Made by a program: the position numbers and the translations under genes. The notes beneath the pieces were generated by a model, which worked only from the letters and a program-made list of their open reading frames with translations, made no database searches and had not been told where the DNA came from. A stretch of 5,024 bases of DNA from an uncultured bacterium (GTDB lineage: Bacteria; Cyanobacteriota; Vampirovibrionia; Gastranaerophilales; Gastranaerophilaceae), in contig CACZPB010000096.1 of the NCBI GenBank assembly GCA_902782905.1, positions 1-5,024 on the forward strand, given 5' to 3'. Shown in pieces: positions 1-5,024 of this stretch (the stretch's first letter is position 1; each line of letters begins with the position of its first letter).

Positions 1-1814
1 AAGGTGTAAAACAAAAAGTAAAGAAGGCGATAGAGACAATTGCTTATGACCTTTTACGCCTTTATGCCCGAAGAAAAATGAAAGAAGGAATTGCTTTTGC
101 GCCTGATAGCCCGCTGCAACTGGAGATGGAAGATACGTTTGAGTATATTGAAACCCCTGACCAGTTAAAAGCTATAAATCAAATAAAAGAGGATATGGAG
201 AGCTCAAATCCGATGGACAGGCTCGTTTGCGGTGATGTTGGTTTCGGAAAAACAGAAGTTGCAATGAGAGCAATGTTTAAGGCTGTTACATCTCTAAAGC
301 AGGTTGCTGTAATTGTTCCGACAACGGTTCTTGCACTTCAGCACTATCAAACGATATCAGAGAGGTTTAAGCCTTTTGGAATTGACGTTGAGCTTCTTTG
401 CCGTTTTCGCTCTGCAAAACAGAGAAATGAAACGTTAAAAAATATTGCAACGGGCAAGTGCGATGTTGTTATTGCAACTCATGCTCTTTTACAGGACAAA
501 GTAAGCTTCAAAGACTTAGGGCTTTTGGTTATTGATGAGGAACACAGGTTTGGAGTAAGGCATAAAGAAAAACTAAAAGAATTTAGAGAGAACATTGATA
601 TCATTTCAATGTCGGCAACTCCGATTCCGAGGACTCTTTATATGTCGCTATCGGGAATTAAGGATATTTCAGTTATTAACACTCCGCCTCAAAACCGTCT
701 GCCGATAAAAACTTATGTCGGTCAATATAATGAACAGACTGTAAAGAACGCTATTACAAACGAGCTTGATAGAGACGGTCAGGTATTTTATTTGTATAAC
801 AGGGTTGAAACGATTGAAGAATTTAAACACGAACTTCAAAAACTTGTTCCACATGCAAGAATAGGTGTCGGGCACGGACAACTCAGCGAAAAACAGCTTG
901 AAGACGTGATTGTAGGATTTGATAACCACGAATACGACATTTTACTCTGTACAACGATTATAGAAAACGGGCTTGATATACCAAACGCGAACACAATTAT
1001 TATGCACGAAGCTGACAAACTCGGGCTTGCTCAGCTGTATCAACTTAGAGGGCGAGTCGGAAGAAGTGAAAAACAGGCTTATTGTTACTGCTTTTACAAG
1101 AAAAATAAAGAGCTTTCTCAAGAAGCATCAGAAAGACTTAAAGCAATCAAAGAATTTACGACCCTCGGCAGCGGCTACAGGATTGCAATGCGTGACGTTG
1201 AAATCAGAGGGGTCGGGAATATTTTGGGAACAAAACAGCACGGGCATATGGTAAATGTCGGTTTCGATACTTACTGCCAGCTTTTGGAGGAGACAGTAAA
1301 CGAGCTTAAGGGTGAGGGAGTCAATAACAAAAAACCTGCTATCGTTGATATTAATATAACTGCCTATATTCCTGATGAGTGGGTAGGTTCAAAAGAACAG
1401 AAAATGATAGAATACAAGCGTCTTAGTGACGTTAAAAATGAAACAGAGCTTAATTATATCATTTCCGAGTGGAAAGACAGATTCTCAAGAATTCCTGACG
1501 AAGTCGAAAACCTTATAAAACTTATAAAAATAAGACTCACGGCAACCGATTGCGGAATATCGGTCATAAGGGAGGCTGGGGCAGATATAAGAATTTATAC
1601 CCCGTTCACTCCTTACGAGTGGAATATAATTAAGCAAGGGCTAAACAAAGATATCTCAAAGAAGATAAAATTCACCGTTGCGCCGAAAAGTTGTACGGAA
1701 GGAAAATCAATACTTCTTGTAAATACAAATTACTTGAGTTTTGAAGAAATTTTTGACACACTTACAGGACTTTTCTATTACATAAAAGAGACAGCCAGCA
1801 ATTATAATAAGTGA
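1..1814 (+). CDS. mfd: Transcription-repair coupling factor Mfd, C-terminal part (5' end outside window)
   Basis: Mfd is a DNA translocase that pushes stalled RNA polymerase off DNA and recruits UvrA to the lesion. The reading frame is open from base 3 without a start, so the true start lies upstream; an ATG at 78 is internal, because the codons before it (VKKAIETIAYDLLRLYARRK) match the conserved Mfd stretch just ahead of the helicase domain. Visible here are 603 residues of a protein usually near 1,150, so the UvrB-like and polymerase-interaction regions are missing. Helicase motifs appear in order: Walker A GDVGFGKT (231-254), the DEEHRFG box (534-554), SATPIPRT (612-635) and motif VI QLRGRVGR (1041-1064). 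The translocation-type RGVGNILG segment starts at 1206. The C-terminal TRCF domain covers roughly 1350-1800. DEEH is the usual Mfd form, and the complete motif set separates it from RecG. No frameshift is seen. Identification is very secure. Confidence 0.97.
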   Translation, partial: GVKQKVKKAIETIAYDLLRLYARRKMKEGIAFAPDSPLQLEMEDTFEYIETPDQLKAINQIKEDMESSNPMDRLVCGDVGFGKTEVAMRAMFKAVTSLKQVAVIVPTTVLALQHYQTISERFKPFGIDVELLCRFRSAKQRNETLKNIATGKCDVVIATHALLQDKVSFKDLGLLVIDEEHRFGVRHKEKLKEFRENIDIISMSATPIPRTLYMSLSGIKDISVINTPPQNRLPIKTYVGQYNEQTVKNAITNELDRDGQVFYLYNRVETIEEFKHELQKLVPHARIGVGHGQLSEKQLEDVIVGFDNHEYDILLCTTIIENGLDIPNANTIIMHEADKLGLAQLYQLRGRVGRSEKQAYCYCFYKKNKELSQEASERLKAIKEFTTLGSGYRIAMRDVEIRGVGNILGTKQHGHMVNVGFDTYCQLLEETVNELKGEGVNNKKPAIVDINITAYIPDEWVGSKEQKMIEYKRLSDVKNETELNYIISEWKDRFSRIPDEVENLIKLIKIRLTATDCGISVIREAGADIRIYTPFTPYEWNIIKQGLNKDISKKIKFTVAPKSCTEGKSILLVNTNYLSFEEIFDTLTGLFYYIKETASNYNK

Positions 1815-1830
1815 GAAAGTATTTACACAC

Positions 1831-1871
1831 TCAATAAAAACTTTACTTTACAAAGAGTTACACTTTATTGA
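1831..1871. repeat. AT-rich inverted repeat between mfd and minC
   Basis: The octamer TCAATAAA (1831-1838) is answered by its exact reverse complement TTTATTGA (1864-1871), with 25 bases between. Inside it a second weak pairing (AACTTT with AAAGAGTT, one bulged base) is possible. It lies 17 bases after the mfd stop and its right arm overlaps the proposed minC -35 element. It has no T-run behind it and few G-C pairs, so it is a poor intrinsic terminator; a regulator site or chance in AT-rich DNA are the alternatives. Confidence 0.25.
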
Positions 1872-1896
1872 AACAGCTAATTATTTGGTCTATCCT
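1868..1896 (+). promoter_or_regulatory. Putative sigma-70-type promoter of the minCDE operon
   Basis: TTGAAA (1868-1873, five of six matches to TTGACA) is followed after exactly 17 bases by TATCCT (1891-1896, four of six matches to TATAAT). Transcription would begin near 1903 and leave a leader of about 25 bases before minC. The position, in the only sizeable gap between mfd and the min genes, supports it. Hexamers of this quality also occur by chance in AT-rich DNA, and read-through from mfd is possible. Confidence 0.45.
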
Positions 1897-1928
1897 GTTC
1901 ATGTTGTTAGATTATTTGGGAATTAGGT

Positions 1929-2885
1929 ATGTTAATGGAAAAAGGTTTTGTAGAAAACGGCTTTATTATAGATTTGAGCGGAGCACAAGATTCCTCAGGA
2001 CTTGTAACTGAGCTTAATTCAATAATGGAACACCCTGACGTTAAGGGGAAAAATATTTGTTTAAAGCTCGGAGACGCTGATTTAAAACAATCACAGCTTT
2101 TGAGTATAAAGGCTTTGATTGAAGCAATGGGAGCAAAAATAGCTTTTATTGATACAAATTCCGAACAAACGGAAGCGTCTGCAGTAAGCTTGGGTATTAT
2201 GGTCTCAAAAGCGACTGACGATATGGAAAAAATAGTTCCTTCTCAAGAGGCAGTATCTCAATCAGAGAGTGATACCTCGGCAACGGAAGAAATTTATGAA
2301 ACAACCGCTCATATAGAAACGGCAGAAGGAATCGAAGATGTTTATACAGAAGCTTCAACGGAAGAACTCTCTGAAGTTATTCCCTCTGAAGGGCTTCAAA
2401 ATTTTGACTTCGGCTCATTTGCAGCCAATGAAGGGTTGCTTCCGAATGAAGAAAACAGCAAGTACATAATTCTTGATACAGGCAATGTTCTTCCTGAAGG
2501 TATTGAAGAAAATTCAGTCGATACAGAAACAATGCCGACTCTATACATAAATCAAACATTGCGTTCAGGGCAAACAATCAGCTATGAAGGCAATATCTTG
2601 ATTATAGGTGATGCCCACCCCGGAAGCGAAATTATAGCAGGCGGTGATATTACCGTTTGGGGTATTTTAGGCGGTATTGCTCACGCAGGCTCAAACGGAA
2701 ACGTAACATCAAAAGTTCGTGCGCTCAAGCTTAATGCAATACAGCTCAGAATTGCAGGTTTGTATGCCAGAAGAAACGATACATTGAACGTGCCATACGT
2801 TCAAAAATCAAATGAGTTTACTCCTGAGGAGGCTCTTATTGAAGAAGGTAAAATAGTTATTTATAAAAAGTTAAGGAGAGATTAA
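1929..2885 (+). CDS. minC: Septum site-determining protein MinC
   Basis: MinC blocks FtsZ ring assembly away from mid-cell when MinD brings it to the membrane. The product has 318 residues, against about 231 in E. coli. Residues 1-95 form the N-terminal FtsZ-inhibiting domain (FIIDLSG, LLSIKALIEAMGAKIAFID). Residues 97-200 are a long, acidic, Ser/Thr-rich, probably disordered linker that accounts for the extra length. Residues 203-285 are the C-terminal beta-helical dimerisation and MinD-binding domain, with the hallmark RSGQ (212-215), GGDITVWG and AHAGSNG. A tail ending in GKIVIYKK matches the last strand seen in many MinC proteins. The start is uncertain by two codons: ATG 1929 has almost no room for a ribosome site, whereas ATG 1935 stands seven bases behind AGG (1925-1927). 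First gene of minCDE; its stop overlaps the minD start by one base (TAATG). Confidence 0.93.
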   Translation: MLMEKGFVENGFIIDLSGAQDSSGLVTELNSIMEHPDVKGKNICLKLGDADLKQSQLLSIKALIEAMGAKIAFIDTNSEQTEASAVSLGIMVSKATDDMEKIVPSQEAVSQSESDTSATEEIYETTAHIETAEGIEDVYTEASTEELSEVIPSEGLQNFDFGSFAANEGLLPNEENSKYIILDTGNVLPEGIEENSVDTETMPTLYINQTLRSGQTISYEGNILIIGDAHPGSEIIAGGDITVWGILGGIAHAGSNGNVTSKVRALKLNAIQLRIAGLYARRNDTLNVPYVQKSNEFTPEEALIEEGKIVIYKKLRRD

Positions 2886-3697
2886 TGACCGGTCGTGTAA
2901 TAGTTATAACATCAGGAAAAGGCGGAGTAGGTAAGACAACAACCAGTGCAAATATTGGCACTGCTCTTGCAAAATCAGGCTATAAGGTTGTACTTATTGA
3001 TACAGACTTAGGTTTGAGAAACCTTGATTTGCTTCTAGGTTTGGAAAACAGAATTGTTTATACAATTGTTGACGTTATTGAAGAACGCTGCAAACTCAAG
3101 CAAGCACTGGTTAAGGATAAAAAGAATCCTAACTTGTCACTTCTTGCAGCTGCTCAAACCAGAGATAAAACCGCAGTAAACGCAGAACAACTCAAAGAAA
3201 TCTGCGATACTTTAAAAGAAAATAATGACTTTGTCCTTGTTGATTGTCCCGCAGGTATTGAACAAGGTTTTCAAAATGCCGTAGCAGGTGCAAGCGAAGC
3301 GATAGTTGTTACAACTCCCGAAATGTCTGCAATCAGAGACGCAGACAGAATTATCGGACTGTTGGCAACAAAAGAAGAAATTACAAGTACAAAACTTCTT
3401 CTAAACAGAGTTCGCCCAAGTCTTATAAAATCTAACGAAATGATGAGTGTTGACGATGTTGTCGGAATTTTAGAAATCCCGCTTGTCGGTATAATCCCTG
3501 AAGATACAGGTATCATCACTTCTACAAACAAAGGTGAGCCAATTGTAAACGATGAAAATGCGCTTGCAGGAAAAGCATATAGAAATGTTGCATCAAGAAT
3601 TCTTGGTGAAGAAGTTCCGTTCTTGGATTTGGATGAGCCGAAAGGCTTTATGGCAAAACTAAAAAATGCTTTAGCTAAGTTGAAAGTGAAGGTGTAA
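2885..3697 (+). CDS. minD: Septum site-determining ATPase MinD
   Basis: MinD is a ParA/MinD-family ATPase that dimerises on ATP, binds the inner membrane, recruits MinC and is released by MinE. The 270-residue length is normal. The deviant Walker A GKGGVGKT is at residues 11-18, with the signature lysine K12 and catalytic-loop K17. The switch I segment IDTDLGLRNLDLLLGLE starts at 38 with D39 and D41, and the Walker B/switch II segment VDCPAG has D120. The last 17 residues (GFMAKLKNALAKLKVKV) alternate hydrophobic and lysine residues like the amphipathic membrane-targeting helix of MinD. The start is fixed by the ribosome site AAGGAG (2873-2878), six bases before the ATG, and by the conserved N-terminus. 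The start overlaps the minC stop, so translational coupling is likely. All key residues are present; the name is secure because MinC and MinE flank it. Confidence 0.98.
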   Translation: MTGRVIVITSGKGGVGKTTTSANIGTALAKSGYKVVLIDTDLGLRNLDLLLGLENRIVYTIVDVIEERCKLKQALVKDKKNPNLSLLAAAQTRDKTAVNAEQLKEICDTLKENNDFVLVDCPAGIEQGFQNAVAGASEAIVVTTPEMSAIRDADRIIGLLATKEEITSTKLLLNRVRPSLIKSNEMMSVDDVVGILEIPLVGIIPEDTGIITSTNKGEPIVNDENALAGKAYRNVASRILGEEVPFLDLDEPKGFMAKLKNALAKLKVKV

Positions 3698-3698
3698 G

Positions 3699-4340
3699 AT
3701 GAGCCTTTTTAGTGATTTATATAATACAGTGGCTAAGTTCTTCCGCCCTCAAGAAGAACAAACGGGTGAGGCTTCCAAATCAGTTGCTACAAACAGGTTA
3801 AAGCTTGTTTTGATGCAGGATAGGACGAATTTAACTCCGAAAATTCTTGAACAAATGAGAAGTGAACTGATTGATTTGCTCTCACGTTATGTTGAGCTTG
3901 ATAAAGAGCTTCTTGATTTGAACTTTGAACAAGAAGGTGATCAGGTTGCCCTAATGCTTTCAATTCCGGTTATAAGAGCAAAAGATGAAGATGAAATCGA
4001 AGCTGCTATAAAGGCTCATAAAGAAGCTATGAAGGCAGAAGATGTGTCTGAAGAAGAAAACGATGATGAAGATTCTAACGAAGAGGAAGCTTCTGAAGAA
4101 GTAGAAGCAGAAACTTCTGAAACAGAGGTTATTTCAGAAACAGAAGAAACGGAAATCGAAGATAACACAGAGCCGACAGAAGAAGTTGAAGAAGCAGAAG
4201 AAGTCGAGGCAAAGGCGCAAGAACTTCAAAATGTTCCAAAGGTAACTAAAAAGAAAAAGGTTTCGACTCCGGAAAATATGAGTAACAATACGTTCAAATC
4301 CGAAGATGAAAATAAAGTAGAAAGCTCTACGGAAGCTTAA
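3699..4340 (+). CDS. minE: Cell division topological specificity factor MinE with long acidic C-terminal extension
   Basis: MinE stimulates the MinD ATPase and confines MinCD to the poles. Residues 1-93 are a complete MinE: an amphipathic N-terminal membrane helix (MSLFSDLYNTVAKFF), the MinD-contacting segment TNRLKLVLMQDR (31-42), the helix LTPKILEQMRSELIDLLSRYV, and the C-terminal beta strand region ending VALMLSIPVI. Most MinE proteins stop about here (88 residues in E. coli). This one continues for 120 residues: a charged helix-like stretch to about 113, a segment (114-170) in which 32 of 57 residues are Asp or Glu, a lysine patch KVTKKKKV (181-188), and a polar end. The tail looks disordered and no domain is recognised in it. 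No frameshift or stop separates core and tail. The start has a ribosome site GAAGG (3688-3692) six bases upstream and lies one base after the minD stop, the last gene of the operon. Confidence 0.93.
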   Translation: MSLFSDLYNTVAKFFRPQEEQTGEASKSVATNRLKLVLMQDRTNLTPKILEQMRSELIDLLSRYVELDKELLDLNFEQEGDQVALMLSIPVIRAKDEDEIEAAIKAHKEAMKAEDVSEEENDDEDSNEEEASEEVEAETSETEVISETEETEIEDNTEPTEEVEEAEEVEAKAQELQNVPKVTKKKKVSTPENMSNNTFKSEDENKVESSTEA

Positions 4341-4352
4341 TAAAGAATAAAT

Positions 4353-4390
4353 AAGAGGGGCAAGCGTCAGCTTGCCCCTCTCTTTATTTA
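4353..4390. terminator. Bidirectional intrinsic terminator between minE and flgC
   Basis: An 11-bp perfect stem GAGGGGCAAGC (4355-4365) and GCTTGCCCCTC (4370-4380) closes a GTCA tetraloop. The stem is GC-rich in AT-rich surroundings. The plus strand continues with TCTTTATTTAG. The minus strand continues with TTATTTATTCTTTATTA, so both directions have a T-rich tail. It lies 14 bases after the minE stop and 19 bases after the flgC stop, exactly where two converging transcripts should end. Confidence 0.93.
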
Positions 4391-4399
4391 GTTAATTAA

Positions 4400-4843
4400 T
4401 TATCTGCCTATTTCCACAGCCTTTGCTGCCATTGAGCGAGAAATATTAACAAGTGCCAAGTTGGCTTCATAGGCTCTTTGTGCCATTATAGCATCTGCCA
4501 TATCTACCATGGCATTAACATTTGAAGCTCTAATATAGCCGTTTGCATCAGCATCAGGGTGTCCCGGAGAATATATTCTTTCCCCGACCGTCGGATCTTC
4601 TACACAACCGTTAAAAACAACACCGCCTTGAAGATACGGGAGCGTTCCTACTCCAAATACATCTTCTTTCATAGCGTTCATTACACCGTGGAATGATATA
4701 TCCTCGCTTGCATTCAAAACCGGAATCCGTCTAACATAGTTTGGAGTATCAACGTTAGCGATGTTTTTTGCGTGAATATCAAGTCTTAAACCGTGTGCTT
4801 TCAGTGCGTTTGAGCCGATATTCATTGATTCCATTATACTCAT
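4400..4843 (-). CDS. flgC: Flagellar basal-body rod protein FlgC
   Basis: FlgC is a proximal rod subunit of the flagellar basal body, exported by the flagellar type III system and assembled with FlgB, FlgF and FlgG. The product is 147 residues, a normal size. The N-terminal rod signature appears as LRLDIHAKNIANVDTPNYVR (residues 19-38); the middle holds VEDPTVGERIYSPGHPDADANGY (81-103), typical of FlgC; the C-terminal helix has AQRAYEANLALVNISRSMAAKAVEIG (121-146). The C-terminal pattern and the PGHPDA motif distinguish it from FlgB. The frame stays open upstream to a TTG at 4909, but the start chosen is ATG 4843: it has a strong ribosome site seven bases ahead and gives the usual FlgC N-terminus. 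The added residues would come from the direct repeat. It converges on minE, and a probable flgB lies upstream on the same strand. No signal peptide is seen, as expected. Confidence 0.96.
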   Translation of the reverse strand: MSIMESMNIGSNALKAHGLRLDIHAKNIANVDTPNYVRRIPVLNASEDISFHGVMNAMKEDVFGVGTLPYLQGGVVFNGCVEDPTVGERIYSPGHPDADANGYIRASNVNAMVDMADAIMAQRAYEANLALVNISRSMAAKAVEIGR

Positions 4844-4850
4844 ATTATCA

Positions 4851-4858
4851 CTTCCTTT
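4851..4858 (-). promoter_or_regulatory. Ribosome binding site of flgC
   Basis: Read on the minus strand this is AAAGGAAG, a good Shine-Dalgarno match, followed by seven bases (TGATAAT) and the ATG at 4843. It decides the flgC start against the longer in-frame possibilities at 4897 (ATG) and 4909 (TTG), neither of which has a comparable site. Confidence 0.8.
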
Positions 4859-4859
4859 C

Positions 4860-4894
4860 GGGGTAAATGTATTTTTGCTTGTTTTGAGCCTACT
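4860..4894. repeat. 35-bp direct repeat, copy 1 (flgC-proximal)
   Basis: This 35-base unit is identical to 4917-4951; the two are offset by 57 bases and separated by 22 bases that are not repeated. On the plus strand it begins GGGGTAAATG and ends GAGCCTACT. This copy ends one base before the flgC ribosome site on the minus strand and would lie in the untranslated leader or intercistronic region of flgC. Function unknown. Confidence 0.9.
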
Positions 4895-4916
4895 CATTTC
4901 GCGTTTCAAGTAGGGG

Positions 4917-4951
4917 GGGGTAAATGTATTTTTGCTTGTTTTGAGCCTACT
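4917..4951. repeat. 35-bp direct repeat, copy 2 (flgB-proximal)
   Basis: Second, perfect copy of the unit at 4860-4894. Its first four G are the end of a run of eight G (4913-4920), whereas copy 1 has only four. Together the copies fill most of the 131-bp gap between the probable flgB stop and the flgC start. A local tandem duplication or two copies of a dispersed intergenic element would both explain it; the window cannot decide. Confidence 0.9.
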
Positions 4952-4974
4952 TACCGTTTGCCGTTATTGTATTA

Positions 4975-5024
4975 CTATTTACCAACGTTAACCACAGTTT
5001 TCATCTGGGTTATTATGTTTGACA
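4975..5024 (-). CDS. flgB: Probable C-terminus of flagellar rod protein FlgB (5' end outside window)
   Basis: On the minus strand one frame is open from the window edge for 15 full codons (SNIITQMKTVVNVGK) to a TAG at 4977-4975. The pattern resembles the final helix of FlgB, where a stretch like NSQIKSMMNVLQSG precedes the stop (E. coli form, from memory). The other two frames stop at once or after 11 codons. flgB normally lies directly before flgC on the same strand, which is the main support. FlgB would be the innermost proximal rod subunit. With only 15 residues the call rests mostly on context and could be another upstream gene. Confidence 0.55.
   Translation of the reverse strand, partial: SNIITQMKTVVNVGK

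Noticed and set aside
669..1254. Open frames inside mfd on both strands (669-929 and 836-1018 minus, 973-1254 plus)
   Set aside because: They overlap strongly conserved Mfd helicase motifs, encode low-complexity or cysteine-rich unfamiliar products and lack ribosome sites; they are shadows of mfd.
2377..3531. Minus-strand open frames within minC (2377-2577) and minD (3271-3531)
   Set aside because: Both lie opposite conserved coding sequence, show no recognisable protein pattern and have no gene context of their own.
4844..4909. Longer FlgC of 169 residues starting from TTG at 4909
   Set aside because: The extra 22 residues are encoded by repeat copy 1 and its spacer, lack any FlgC similarity, and have no ribosome site, while ATG 4843 has a strong one and gives the canonical N-terminus.
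4860..4951. CRISPR array
   Set aside because: Only two repeat units, one 22-base spacer, no cas genes, and a position inside a flagellar gene gap; a local duplication is a simpler reading.
5019..5024. TTGACA at the right edge as a plus-strand -35 element
   Set aside because: It is cut by the window end so no -10 can be seen, and it falls in the probable flgB coding sequence on the other strand.

Overview
The window looks like chromosomal DNA of a low-GC, Gram-negative-type flagellated bacterium. It holds the 3' half of mfd, a complete minC-minD-minE cell-division-site operon, and, facing the operon, flgC with what appears to be the tail of flgB. MinE is present, MinC and MinE are enlarged by acidic segments, and the DNA is AT-rich. 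Together these would fit a non-photosynthetic cyanobacterial relative (Melainabacteria/Gastranaerophilales type), but that placement is inference; a clostridial or other low-GC lineage is not excluded.

Layout on the plus strand: the C-terminal 603 codons of Mfd (transcription-repair coupling factor) run in from the left edge and stop at 1814. A 114-bp gap follows, with a plausible sigma-70-type promoter. minC (1929-2885), minD (2885-3697) and minE (3699-4340) come next, packed so tightly that minC and minD share one base and minD and minE are one base apart. A strong hairpin with T-rich flanks on both sides (4355-4380) closes the operon and also serves the converging minus-strand genes.

Layout on the minus strand, read from right to left: a probable flgB C-terminus (4975-5024), a 131-bp spacer with a perfect 35-bp direct repeat and a run of eight G, then flgC (4843 down to 4400).

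How the genes work together: MinC inhibits FtsZ polymerisation, MinD is the membrane-bound ATPase that recruits MinC, and MinE stimulates MinD and drives redistribution from the poles, so the three form a full Min system. FlgB and FlgC are proximal rod proteins of the flagellar basal body. Mfd removes stalled RNA polymerase and recruits nucleotide excision repair; its position next to min is probably just gene order.

No wholly new system is evident. The points most worth a second look are the 120-residue acidic tail on MinE, the roughly 100-residue acidic linker inside MinC, and the duplicated repeat with a G8 tract ahead of flgC.
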